Below are positions 44,701 to 52,850 of a stretch of 64,000 bases of DNA, piece after piece. The notes under the pieces are model-generated. The model did not search any database and had not been told where the DNA came from. It saw only the letters and a program-made list of their open reading frames with translations. Each line of letters opens with the position of its first letter. Position 1 is the first letter of the stretch. Made by a program: the position numbers and the translations under genes. Source of the DNA: UBA2357 sp041678045 (GTDB lineage: Bacteria > Pseudomonadota > Gammaproteobacteria > Burkholderiales > Rhodocyclaceae); the NCBI GenBank assembly GCA_041678045.1, contig JBAYOV010000010.1, positions 11,475 to 75,474 on the forward strand, in the 5' to 3' direction.

Positions 44701-44841
44701 CTGCGCACGCTCATCGACTTGCAGCAGGCTGGCCGCATGGTGGGCGTGATCTCGCATGTGGCCGAACTGCGCGAGCGCATGGATGCGCGACTGGAAGTGC
44801 AGCCGACTGCCGATGGCAGCCGGCTGAAGGTGGTGTGCTGA
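41788..44841 (+). CDS. sbcC: Exonuclease SbcCD, ATPase subunit C
   Basis: This 1017-residue SMC-like ATPase has Walker A GPTGAGKTTLLDAL near residue 35 and a Q-loop-containing QVIVLPQGRFRELL. Two long Ala/Gln/Arg-rich coiled coils flank the zinc hook CPCPVCGSATHP near 507-515. The C-terminal signature is STLSGGEGFLASLSLALGLADVV (about 919) with Walker B METLFIDEGFGTLDPESL. It works with SbcD in DNA end processing. Confidence 0.96.
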   Translation: MKPLLLTMQAFGPFAGVQRVDFRLFERSNLFLIHGPTGAGKTTLLDALCFALYGETSGGERDARAMRSDHAATSLVTEVTLEFMLGAEHYRVQRTPAQRRQRRRGDGLTDAAATAQLDRREASGAWVSVATQPGRVTQEVQQRLGFDSEQFRQVIVLPQGRFRELLSAGSDKRETILQTLFRTETCRVLSERLKVAAKALETEARDLRLRRETLCRQADVADVEGLLQRREAVSAQVLALQAQEGALRAADQHAATALQAGRQAQALLAEQRAATEAVHALQARHALIEAEQVRLQQARQAERIRPLDVARSEAERAHAQAQRRLQKLVDEAAQLIQARQRAADALAEALVRVPEREALSRELTELQGRVTAVAQLEAAGRERQRLDATLAEGEQALAQTLQAIGDAGQEVSTLQDSLRAHTEAAARRESLELRLQALRREQQRQSRQAEALGSQAQARTRHAAALETLQAAHTALAHEQQQAEALERAWMSGQAARLAAALQPDCPCPVCGSATHPAPAHAGDDAAAPAPDEATLRAQRARVQQAMTARDAAQLAAMQAASALQVADAALLAVQQDAPEVPVEAGSDALAALQQALQSAREAGQSCERVAARLEAASQHQTALSATREQQAAHCETTRRALAVVARELELLGKDVPEALRAPGALSARIDSLTARRDHLDAALEQARRDDQHAGNRLSAAQAAQAAAQDELGRTQEGFGRSRDAFLQARTDAGFDDEAHWRAALLAQEDMARLERIIGQYQRDCAAAEDRLQRATGAAEGVTLPDLPALEQQATAARQALEQALAGLREAQTRLQEIGRALDALDELTRRAGELERQYAVLGRLAEVSGGDNPLRMTFQRFVLATLLDEVLEAASLRLSRMSRNRYELQRVRGVRDLRSAGGLELEVFDHYTGNARPASTLSGGEGFLASLSLALGLADVVQSRAGGVQMETLFIDEGFGTLDPESLDHALRTLIDLQQAGRMVGVISHVAELRERMDARLEVQPTADGSRLKVVC

Positions 44842-44907
44842 ACCGGTGGCGAATGACCCCGTGCCTCCGTACCCCTGTGCGTATGTGGGATACGGCTGCG
44901 CGGCCGC

Positions 44908-46581
44908 TCAGCGGCAGGCGGTCAGCGTGGTGCTGGCGGGCAGTACCGGCGGGGCCGAAGACAGGGCCTGGCTCAGGCGCGGATCGCGCTTGTAGATGTC
45001 GGGCTGAACGAACACCGTGCCCTGCTCCGATACCCCGGCAGTCCAGTAGGCGACCAGTATCGGGACAGGATGGGCCAGTTCGAGGTTCCGCGTGCGACCG
45101 CTGTCGAGCAGTTCCCGGAAGCGTTCGGGGCTGACGCTGCCGGCATCGGCAATCAGCAGATCCACCAGATCGGTGGCGTTTTCCACACGCACGCAGCCGG
45201 AGCTGAAAGCGCGCTGGTCGCGGGCGAACAGGCGCTGGCTGGGGGTGTCGTGCAGGTACACCGAGTAGGGGTTGGGAAAGCGGATGGCGATGCGCCCGAG
45301 TGCATTGCCCGCGCCGGCATCCTGACGCAGCATGATGGCACCGGGGCTGCTCCAGTCGATGCTGTCAGGGTCGAGTTCGCGCCCGTTGCGGTCGAGCACG
45401 CGCATGCGGTTGCGGGCGAGGTAGGCCGGGTCACGGCGAATTTCCGGCAGCTTGTCGTTGCGCAGGATGGTGGGGGGCACCGTCCAGGTGGGGTTGAGCG
45501 TGAAATGCGTGATCTCCGAACGCAGCAGCGGCGTCGGGCGGTTCGCGCGGCCCACCTGGGTGCGGGCCTGCCATTGTTCGGTGCCGTCGCGGTAGTAACG
45601 GATCATCGCGCCGGCCACATCCACCAGCACCATGTGGTCTTGCAGTTCAGCGGCCAGCCAGCGCAGGCGTTCAAGGTTGATGCGCAGCTTGTCGCGCTGC
45701 TCTGCGGGGGAGACGTTGAGCGCGGCCAGCGTGGCCGGCCCGACGATGCCATCGGTTTCAAGCTGGTGACGGCTCTGGAACTCGATGACCGCCGCAACCA
45801 GGGCGTCGTCATACACCTCGCTGTCCGGCATGTCACCCACCCCCTGCGCGGCAAAGGTTTCAGCCAGGCGCGCACGCAGCAGGGGGACGCGCGCGCTGCG
45901 TTCGCCCGGGCGCAGCGAGGGACCGGAGGGCAGGGGTTTCCAGTCCTGTATGTCCTGGCGCTGGTCGAGAGTCTTCAGGGCGCTGCGCAGCGCCTGGTAG
46001 AGCGGCAGCGACGGGCGGGCCCGTGCGAAGCTGCCGGCGAGATCGTCGATGTCGGCCGCTGCGGCGGCAATCAGGGCAGGTGCCGGGCCGCTGCGTCGTG
46101 GGGCCACCGTGCTGGCCCGCCACAGCGGTTCGACCCGTTCGGGGTCCAGTCGGCCATGGTGCAGGTGTGCAATGGCCTGCAGATAGGCACGTGAGGCAAG
46201 CACATCGTCGCATTCTGCCAGCGGCACCGCGTCGCGTGCCCATTGCATGAGTTGTTGCACGCCGTAATCGTCCGGCCGCAGGCCGTCGTGTTCGAGTTCG
46301 AGCAATTGTGCGACCAGTGCCTGCAGCCGGCCAGGGGTGTTCCAGACCGGTGCGAAGCCATGATGGGCGTAGAACTGGCGCAGCGTCTCGGGCCCCACTG
46401 CATGGGCCGTCCCGGTAGGGCTGGCAACTTGTTCGAGCAGCAGTTGCAGCCCGGAGGGGGCTGGGGGCTGGGGGATGGCCACCGCCACGCCCTGAACGCT
46501 TTCGGTGGCCAGCGCCGGACCGGCCAGCAAGGCCAGGACGAGAATGGGCGTCAGGAGATGGGAGGTTCTTGTTCGTAACAA
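44908..46581 (-). CDS. L,D-transpeptidase of the YcbB/LdtD type
   Basis: This 557-residue exported protein starts at a TTG preceded by AGGA, because no ATG lies near the signal peptide (LTPILVLALLAGPALA). It has an N-terminal scaffold domain and a peptidoglycan-binding module (YDDALVAAVIEFQSRHQLETDGIVGPATLAALN, about 265-300). The YkuD catalytic domain has SVYLHDTPSQRLF and SSGCVRVEN, where the Cys is the nucleophile. It would make 3-3 cross-links in peptidoglycan. It is divergent from another L,D-transpeptidase-type gene. Confidence 0.9.
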   Translation of the reverse strand: MLRTRTSHLLTPILVLALLAGPALATESVQGVAVAIPQPPAPSGLQLLLEQVASPTGTAHAVGPETLRQFYAHHGFAPVWNTPGRLQALVAQLLELEHDGLRPDDYGVQQLMQWARDAVPLAECDDVLASRAYLQAIAHLHHGRLDPERVEPLWRASTVAPRRSGPAPALIAAAAADIDDLAGSFARARPSLPLYQALRSALKTLDQRQDIQDWKPLPSGPSLRPGERSARVPLLRARLAETFAAQGVGDMPDSEVYDDALVAAVIEFQSRHQLETDGIVGPATLAALNVSPAEQRDKLRINLERLRWLAAELQDHMVLVDVAGAMIRYYRDGTEQWQARTQVGRANRPTPLLRSEITHFTLNPTWTVPPTILRNDKLPEIRRDPAYLARNRMRVLDRNGRELDPDSIDWSSPGAIMLRQDAGAGNALGRIAIRFPNPYSVYLHDTPSQRLFARDQRAFSSGCVRVENATDLVDLLIADAGSVSPERFRELLDSGRTRNLELAHPVPILVAYWTAGVSEQGTVFVQPDIYKRDPRLSQALSSAPPVLPASTTLTACR

Positions 46582-46884
46582 GGCTTTTCCTGGAAACAGG
46601 CGCTGCTAGAATAGCGCCACCCTTGGACAGGGCGGCAGCCGGAACGCGGTTGTTGTCGCCACGGACAACGCGCGGCACCTTACCGGCCACCGCGGCGATG
46701 TGCCGTTCTCAAACTTGCGAGCCGGACGCCCTGCCAGTGGCATGGTGGGGCGTGCGGAGGGGTTTCATCATTCATGGACCCTGTCGGGTGCGTCCGGGTT
46801 CAACGGGCGTCGGCAGGGTCCTGTTTCAGTCTTGGTGCGCTTTTTCGGGGCAGCGCTGAGATCGTATCAAAGAGGATCGATAGC
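46582..46884. other. Divergent promoter region between two L,D-transpeptidase-type genes
   Basis: This 303-bp region contains an inverted repeat GTTGTC-6 bp-GACAAC at 46652-46669, a possible minus-strand -10 box (TATTCT, about 46606-46611), and the AGAGGA ribosome-binding site for the right-hand gene. No coding frame with support was found. Confidence 0.45.
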
Positions 46885-47601
46885 ATGATGCATAAGTTGG
46901 GCAGAAGTATGTTGTTGGCGGGCATCAGTGTTGTATTTTCGTCGCATCTCATGGCCGCATCGCCGGCCGAAACCAGTTTGATCGATTCACTGGCCACCGT
47001 GGCACCCACACTGGAACGCAAGGTGCTGCAAAAGGCGGTCTCCGCCATGGAATGTGCGGTGAGCGCGGGCGCAAGACCTGCCGAACGTCTGGCGGTGATC
47101 GATTTCTCCAAACCCTCTTCCGAGCCCAGGCTGTGGATCTTCGATCTGAAGCGCAAGTCCCTGCTGCTGGAGGAATTGGTGGCGCATGGCCAGAACTCGG
47201 GTGACGACATGGCCACCGCATTTTCGAATGTGGTGGGCAGCCATCAGTCCAGCATTGGCCTGTTCCGCACGCAGGAGAGTTATTTTGGCCGTCACGGCTA
47301 TTCCTTGCGCATGGACGGGCTGGAGCCCGGCGTGAATGACAAGGCGCGCGAGCGGGCCATCGTGATCCACGCGGCCGACTATGTGGACCCCGCCTGGATT
47401 ACCCGTCAGGGGCGCATCGGCCGCAGTCAGGGCTGCCCGGCGGTGCGTCCGGAGGTGGCGCAGCAGGTGGTCGATAGCCTGAAGGACGGGCAGTTCATGT
47501 TCTCGTATTACCCCGATCCGGAATGGCTGCAGAGCTCGGCATACCTGAACTGCGAACCCGGTCGGGTGGCGGCGCTCGTGGCGCCGTTCTCAGGGTCCTG
47601 A
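46885..47601 (+). CDS. Murein L,D-transpeptidase catalytic domain family protein (YkuD-related)
   Basis: From the ATG at 46885, after AGAGGATCG, the product is 238 residues with a signal peptide (SMLLAGISVVFSSHLMA-ASP). The rest matches the family with LAVIDFSKPSSEPRLWIFDLKRKSLLLEELVAHGQNSG, SSIGLFRTQESYFGRHGYSLRMDGLEPGVND, AIVIHAADYV and GRSQGCPAVRPEVAQQVVDSLKDGQFMFSYYP. The His and Cys of the YkuD-type active site are present. It probably acts on peptidoglycan in the periplasm. Confidence 0.87.
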   Translation: MMHKLGRSMLLAGISVVFSSHLMAASPAETSLIDSLATVAPTLERKVLQKAVSAMECAVSAGARPAERLAVIDFSKPSSEPRLWIFDLKRKSLLLEELVAHGQNSGDDMATAFSNVVGSHQSSIGLFRTQESYFGRHGYSLRMDGLEPGVNDKARERAIVIHAADYVDPAWITRQGRIGRSQGCPAVRPEVAQQVVDSLKDGQFMFSYYPDPEWLQSSAYLNCEPGRVAALVAPFSGS

Positions 47602-47618
47602 CCGGGGCCGGTTCGGGT

Positions 47619-48152
47619 TCAGTTGGTGGTGAAGCCGGTGCGGCACAGCGCCGGCACATATTTCCGGTTTTCGTCCATGGCATCCGCAATGCGGGTCAGT
47701 TCGGCCTGAATCAGCCGGTCGAGCGGGTCGTCCACTGGCTGGGTCGGGCTGAACTGGCCGCTTTCGACGATGCGTCCGGCCAGGCGCGCAAAGCGCACAT
47801 GGCCGTCCATGTGGGTCACATGGCTTTCCATGAAACGATACAGTTCCCGCATCAGCAGGATCAGCACGATGCCGCTGCCCGTGCCCAGGATGCCTGCCGA
47901 GGAAGCGGTCAATCCCAACTCGGTCAGGCCGCTGCTGGCCATCACGGCATTGCTCAGGCCCGCAACGAGCAGGGCGGCCAGGCTGCCGATCCCCACCGTG
48001 CGACCGATCAGGCGTCGTCGTCGCAGCGCTTCCTGACGGCGCATGGCCTTCATGAGTCGGGCAAGTGTCGCGTAGTCCTGTGCAGACCCGTAGAACCAGG
48101 CGGGAACGTGGGCGTTCCTGATGCTTTCCGGGTGGATCGTTTCGTTCGACAT
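47619..48152 (-). CDS. Conserved hypothetical membrane protein
   Basis: This 177-residue protein starts at an ATG preceded by GGAGG. It has a soluble N-terminus with an Arg-rich helix (MKAMRRQEALRRRRLIGR), two membrane segments (TVGIGSLAALLVAGLSNAVM and LGTGSGIVLILLMRELYRFM) and a soluble C-terminal helical tail with ARLAGRIVESGQFSPTQPVDDPLDRLIQAELTRIADAMDENRKYVPALC. I do not recognise the family. It converges on the L,D-transpeptidase-type gene with 17 bp between them. Confidence 0.65.
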   Translation of the reverse strand: MSNETIHPESIRNAHVPAWFYGSAQDYATLARLMKAMRRQEALRRRRLIGRTVGIGSLAALLVAGLSNAVMASSGLTELGLTASSAGILGTGSGIVLILLMRELYRFMESHVTHMDGHVRFARLAGRIVESGQFSPTQPVDDPLDRLIQAELTRIADAMDENRKYVPALCRTGFTTN

Positions 48153-48482
48153 ATGGCCTCCGGCTGGCGAGCAATCGTGAGTATTGTGAGTCTGGCAAAC
48201 ACGATGTTGCATTTCAAGTATTGCATATGGATTGCATATGGATTGCATGGTCGTGAAGGTTTTCCGCAAAAGAAAAACATCTGTTTCCAGCCCGGTTCTT
48301 GCGGCGTTGCACCGGTCGGCGACACTCGGGTGCGATGTCCGGGTTTCTGTCGGGCACACTTGCGGGTATGCGATTGGTAACCGTATGATGAGTGCTCTTA
48401 CACTTTGATACGAGCAGTTCGTGCGCTGCGGGTGAGGGTGTGCCGGGCAGTGGCAGGGCTGTACGCAGTGAGGTTTCGTGCA
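48153..48482. other. Intergenic region upstream of the RND efflux operon
   Basis: This 330-bp region precedes the efflux operon. It holds the 11-bp tandem repeats listed separately. A long in-frame extension of the adaptor gene from a TTG at 48405 overlaps its right part, but that extension has Arg/Val-rich composition and no ribosome-binding site. No regulator gene is present. Confidence 0.45.
48219..48250. promoter_or_regulatory. Three 11-bp tandem repeats upstream of the efflux operon
   Basis: TATTGCATATG, GATTGCATATG and GATTGCATGG follow one another without gaps, and a partial copy (GTTGCATTT) lies 10 bp before them. The 11-bp period puts each ATTGCAT on the same face of the helix, as expected for cooperative binding of a regulator. 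The site is AT-rich against a GC-rich background. Function is inferred. Confidence 0.5.
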
Positions 48483-49676
48483 GTGAAAGCCACCACACGT
48501 CGAGGGAATTCCGCCACAAGGGCGGATCGTCTGGCCAGGGGGGCTGTGCTGCTCCTGATGTTGCTTGCGGTCACCGGCTGCGATCTGGTCGGCGGGCAGG
48601 CGGGGCAGAAGCCAGCTGCAGCCGTACCTCCGCCGCCACCTGTGGTCGAGGTGACCGAGGTGCTGGTGCAGGATTTGCCACTCGTCAGGGAATGGGTGGG
48701 GGTGCTCGATGGCAATGTGAATGCGACCATCCGGTCGCAGGTCACCGGTTATCTGATCAGTCAGAAGTATCGCGAAGGCGATGCGGTGAAGAAGGGCCAG
48801 ATCCTCTTCGAGATCGATCCGCGCACTTTCCGGGCCGAGGTGCAGCAGGCGGAGGCGGCACGCAACCGGCAGCGTGCGCTGTTCGAGGCGGCCACCGCGA
48901 CGCTGGCGCGGGTCAAACCGCTGGCCGAACGCAATGCGCTCAGCCAGCGCGATCTGGATGAGGCGATGGCGTCCGAGCAGTCGGCGCGCGCCGCCCTGGA
49001 GCAGGCCAGCGCCACGCTGGAGACGGCCCGTCTGAATCTGGGCTTCACCCGGATCGAGTCCCCCATCGATGGCATCGCAGGCATCGCCAAGGCCCAGATC
49101 GGCGATCTGCTGAGTCCGGGCGCGGCATCCGAGCTGACCACGGTTTCGGCGGTCGATCCGATCAAGGCCTACATCAGTATCAGCGAACGCGAGTACCTCG
49201 ATTTCCTGAAAGATCGCGATTACCGGGTGAATGACCATCCGCTGCAACTGGTGCTGGTCGATGGCAGTGTGCACCCGTATCCGGGCGAGGTGACGCTGGT
49301 CAACCGCGAGGTTGATCCGACCACCGGTACGCTGAAGATCGGAGCGTTGTTTCCGAATCCGGAGGCACGCCTGCGTCCGGGGCAGTTCGCCAAGCTGCGC
49401 GCCACGGTGGCCATGCGCGAGGGCGCCCTGCTGGTGCCGCAAAGGGCGGTGAGCGAGGTGCAGGGGCGGTATTTCATTGCGGTGGTCGATGCACAGAACA
49501 CGGTGCAGATGCGGGCAGTGGTGCCGGGCCAGCGCACGGGTTCGAACCGGGTGATCCGCGAGGGGCTCAAGCCCGGTGAGCGTGTGATTACCGAGGGGAC
49601 GCAAAAGGTGCGCGACGGGATGACCGTCTCCCCCCGTCAGGCTGCGCCAGCGGCGGCTTCCAGCGGCGGGGAGTGA
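48483..49676 (+). CDS. RND efflux periplasmic adaptor (membrane fusion lipoprotein)
   Basis: I start at the GTG at 48483 after GAGG because it gives a compact lipoprotein signal (RLARGAVLLLMLLAVTGC-DLV). The ~397-residue product has a barrel-sandwich hybrid (RSQVTGYLISQKYREGDAVKKGQILFEIDPRTF), an alpha-hairpin, LNLGFTRIESPIDGIAGIAKAQIGDLL, a beta-barrel and a membrane-proximal domain (GLKPGERVITEGTQKVRDGMTV). It resembles AcrA/MexA adaptors. The first gene of a three-gene operon with transporter and outer-membrane factor. Confidence 0.93.
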   Translation: MKATTRRGNSATRADRLARGAVLLLMLLAVTGCDLVGGQAGQKPAAAVPPPPPVVEVTEVLVQDLPLVREWVGVLDGNVNATIRSQVTGYLISQKYREGDAVKKGQILFEIDPRTFRAEVQQAEAARNRQRALFEAATATLARVKPLAERNALSQRDLDEAMASEQSARAALEQASATLETARLNLGFTRIESPIDGIAGIAKAQIGDLLSPGAASELTTVSAVDPIKAYISISEREYLDFLKDRDYRVNDHPLQLVLVDGSVHPYPGEVTLVNREVDPTTGTLKIGALFPNPEARLRPGQFAKLRATVAMREGALLVPQRAVSEVQGRYFIAVVDAQNTVQMRAVVPGQRTGSNRVIREGLKPGERVITEGTQKVRDGMTVSPRQAAPAAASSGGE

Positions 49677-49682
49677 GCGCGA

Positions 49683-52600
49683 ATGTCACGTTTCTTCATT
49701 GACCGCCCCATTGTGGCGATGGTCATCTCGATTCTGATGACCATTGTCGGCCTGGTGGCGATGAGCAGCCTGCCGGTGGCGCAGTATCCCGAGATCGTGC
49801 CCCCGCAGATCAACATTTCCAGCAGCTACACCGGGGCCGATGCGCTCACCGTGGAGCAGGCGGTGGCCACGCCGATCGAGCAGCAGATGTCCGGCGTCGA
49901 TAACATGAATTACATGTATTCGATCAACGCCAACAACGGGCAGTCGACGCTGACGGTGAATTTCGACATCGATTCCGACATCAACATCGACCAGGTGCTC
50001 GCGCAGATGCGCGCCGGCCAGGCCGAGTCGCAACTGCCGGCCGATGTGCGCAATGCCGGGGTGCGGGTGGCCAAGTCGTCGGCGTCCCCCCTGCTGGTGT
50101 TCGCGCTGTATTCGCCCGGTGACACCTACGACAACGTGTTTCTGGCGAACTACGCCTACATCAACATCAATGACCAGATGACCCGGGTGAAGGGCATCGC
50201 CAGCGTCACGGTATTCGGCGCGGGGCAGTATGCAATGCGCCTGTGGGTGACGCCCGACCGGCTGGCGGCGCTGAACATCACGATCCCGGAAATCGTGCAC
50301 GCGATCAGCACCCAGAATACGGTGAATCCGGCCGGAACGGTGGGGGCCGAGCCAGTGCCACCGGGCCAGGAGTTCACTTATGCCGTGCGCGCCCAGGGCC
50401 GCTTGCAGACTCCGGAGGAATTTGGCGAGATCGTGCTGCGCGCGCACCCGGACGGCTCGATGGTGCGGGTCAGGGATGTGGCCCGCATTGAACTCGGTGC
50501 GCAAACCTACAGCATGGAAGGGCGGCTCAATGGCAAGCCGGCGGCGCTGGTGGCGCTGTATCAGGCGCCCGGCTCGAACGCGCTGGAGGCGGCCGCCAGT
50601 GCCAAGGCCTTGATGGAGACGCTCAAGCAGAGTTTCCCGCCCGACCTGGACTACGTGATCGGGCTGGATACGACGCTGGCCGTGACCGAAGGCATCGACG
50701 AGATCAAGCACACGCTGTTCGAGGCGCTGGTGCTGGTGATTCTGGTGGTGTTCCTCTTCCTGCAGGGCTGGCGTGCGACGCTGATTCCGCTGCTCGCGGT
50801 GCCGGTGTCGCTGATCGGCACCTTCATGCTGTTTCCGATGTTCGGCTTCTCGATCAACACCCTGTCGCTGTTCGGGCTGGTGCTGGCGATCGGTCTGGTG
50901 GTGGATGACGCGATCGTGGTGGTGGAGGCGGTCGAGCACCATATCGAACAGGGGCTGAGTCCGCGGGAGGCGACGATCAAGGCGATGGAGGAGGTGACCG
51001 GGCCGGTGATTGCGATTGCGGTGATCCTGGCGGCGGTGTTCGTGCCGACCGCCTTCATTCCGGGCATCACCGGGCAGTTGTACCAGCAGTTTGCGGTGAC
51101 CATTGCGGTGTCGGTGATCTTTTCGGCCTTCAATGCGCTCACCCTCAGCCCGGCGCTGTGTGCCATGCTGCTGCGCCCGAAAAAACGCGGTACCGGGCTG
51201 CTGCAGAAGTTCTACGACGGTTTCAACCGCGCCTTCGGCCGGGCCACGAATGGCTATGTCGGGGTGTGTCGCCTGGCCATGCGCAAAAGCCTGTTTACCC
51301 TGCTGTTGCTGGTGGGGGTGGTGATTGGCACCGGCGTGCTGGGCAAGGCCGTGCCGGGCAGCTTTCTGCCCGATGAGGATCAGGGCTATGTGTTTGCCGC
51401 CATCCAGTTGCCCGATGCCGCGTCGCTGCAGCGCACCAGCGAGGTGGCGCGGCAGGCCGAGGCGCTGATCATGGACACCCCGGGGGTGGAGCATGTGACC
51501 ACGGTGCTGGGCTACAGCCTGTTGAGCCAGGTGAGCAACAGTTACAGTGCCTTCTTCTTCATCACGCTCAAGGAGTGGTCTGAGCGGACCGTGCCCGAGG
51601 AGCAGTATGAAGCGGTGCGCAACACCTTGACCCGCAAGCTGGGGGGCTTGAGCGGTGCGATCGGCTTCGCCTTTCCGCCGCCGCCGATTCCCGGCATTGG
51701 CACGTCGGGCGGGGTCACCATGGTGTTGCAGGACCGGGCCGGCAACGACCTCGACTATCTGGCCGAAAACACCAGCCGTTTCATCGAGGCGGCGCGTCAG
51801 CGCCCCGAGCTGGCCAGCGTGTCGACCACCTTCCGGCCGACGGTGCCGCAGCTGTTCATCGATGTGGATCGCGACAAGGTGCTCAAGCAGGGGGTCAACA
51901 TCGAGGATGTTTACAGAACCCTGCAAAGTTTCCTGGGGAGCGGGTTCATCAACTATTTCAACCGCTTTGGCCGGCAGTGGCAGGTGTTCCTGCAGGCAGA
52001 GGGCGAGTTCCGCACCAGCATCGACCATGTGGGGCAGTTCTATGTGCGCAACGCCCGTGGCGAGGCGGTGCCGCTGTCTGCTCTGGTTTCGGTGCGCGAG
52101 GTGCAGGGGCCGGAGTTCACGATGCGCTTCAACATGTACCGCAGTGCGCAGATCAATGCCTCTGCCGCCCCCGGCTACAGTTCGGCGCAGGCCATGCGTG
52201 CGCTGGAGGAGGTCTTTGCTGAAAGCATGCCCAGGGAAATGGGCTTCGACTACATGGGCATGTCGTATCAGGAGCACCAGGCGCAGCAGGGGGTGTCGCC
52301 GGCCACCGTGTTTGCGTTCTCGCTGTTGTGCGTGTTCCTGATCCTGGCCGCGCAGTATGAGAGCTGGACCTTGCCGTTTTCGGTGCTGCTCGGTACGCCG
52401 ATTGCGGTTGCGGGGGCCTTTGCGGCGCTGTACCTGACCGGACACGAGAACAATGTGTATGCGCAGATCGGTCTGGTGATGCTGATCGGTCTGGCAGCGA
52501 AGAACGCGATCCTGATCGTGGAGTTTGCCAAGATGGAGTACGAGAAGGGCGGGGTCAGCCTGATGGATGCCACGTTGCAGGGCGCGCGCTTGCGGCTGAG

Positions 52601-52850
52601 GCCGATTCTGATGACCTCCTTTGCCTTCATCCTCGGCTGCATGCCGCTGGCGCTGGCCAGTGGGGCCGGTGCGGTGTCACGCCAGGTGATGGGCAACACC
52701 GTGATCGGCGGCATGCTGGCGGCGTCTTTCATCGCTATCTTCTTCATTCCTGTGGCGTATTACGTGATCGAGCGCTTGAGCGGAGGTGGCCAACCCAAAC
52801 CGGTGCGCAGCGCCGCAGACGGTGCGCGGGAGGACAGTCATCATGCGTAG
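49683..52850 (+). CDS. RND efflux inner-membrane transporter (HAE1/AcrB family)
   Basis: This 1055-residue proton-driven pump begins MSRFFIDRPIVAMVISILMTIVGLVAM. It has twelve expected membrane helices, the porter-domain repeats, and the proton-relay pair Asp-Asp in GLVVDDAIVVVEAVEHHIEQG (about 407-408) with a Lys in the AAKNAILIVEFA region. It exports amphiphilic drugs, dyes or solvents through the adaptor and outer-membrane factor. It starts 6 bp after the adaptor gene and overlaps the next gene by 8 bp. Confidence 0.96.
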   Translation: MSRFFIDRPIVAMVISILMTIVGLVAMSSLPVAQYPEIVPPQINISSSYTGADALTVEQAVATPIEQQMSGVDNMNYMYSINANNGQSTLTVNFDIDSDINIDQVLAQMRAGQAESQLPADVRNAGVRVAKSSASPLLVFALYSPGDTYDNVFLANYAYININDQMTRVKGIASVTVFGAGQYAMRLWVTPDRLAALNITIPEIVHAISTQNTVNPAGTVGAEPVPPGQEFTYAVRAQGRLQTPEEFGEIVLRAHPDGSMVRVRDVARIELGAQTYSMEGRLNGKPAALVALYQAPGSNALEAAASAKALMETLKQSFPPDLDYVIGLDTTLAVTEGIDEIKHTLFEALVLVILVVFLFLQGWRATLIPLLAVPVSLIGTFMLFPMFGFSINTLSLFGLVLAIGLVVDDAIVVVEAVEHHIEQGLSPREATIKAMEEVTGPVIAIAVILAAVFVPTAFIPGITGQLYQQFAVTIAVSVIFSAFNALTLSPALCAMLLRPKKRGTGLLQKFYDGFNRAFGRATNGYVGVCRLAMRKSLFTLLLLVGVVIGTGVLGKAVPGSFLPDEDQGYVFAAIQLPDAASLQRTSEVARQAEALIMDTPGVEHVTTVLGYSLLSQVSNSYSAFFFITLKEWSERTVPEEQYEAVRNTLTRKLGGLSGAIGFAFPPPPIPGIGTSGGVTMVLQDRAGNDLDYLAENTSRFIEAARQRPELASVSTTFRPTVPQLFIDVDRDKVLKQGVNIEDVYRTLQSFLGSGFINYFNRFGRQWQVFLQAEGEFRTSIDHVGQFYVRNARGEAVPLSALVSVREVQGPEFTMRFNMYRSAQINASAAPGYSSAQAMRALEEVFAESMPREMGFDYMGMSYQEHQAQQGVSPATVFAFSLLCVFLILAAQYESWTLPFSVLLGTPIAVAGAFAALYLTGHENNVYAQIGLVMLIGLAAKNAILIVEFAKMEYEKGGVSLMDATLQGARLRLRPILMTSFAFILGCMPLALASGAGAVSRQVMGNTVIGGMLAASFIAIFFIPVAYYVIERLSGGGQPKPVRSAADGAREDSHHA

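Noticed and set aside
46774..46884. Longer N-terminus for the L,D-transpeptidase-type protein
   Set aside because: The extension would hide the signal peptide; ATG 46885 follows AGAGGA and gives a normal export signal.
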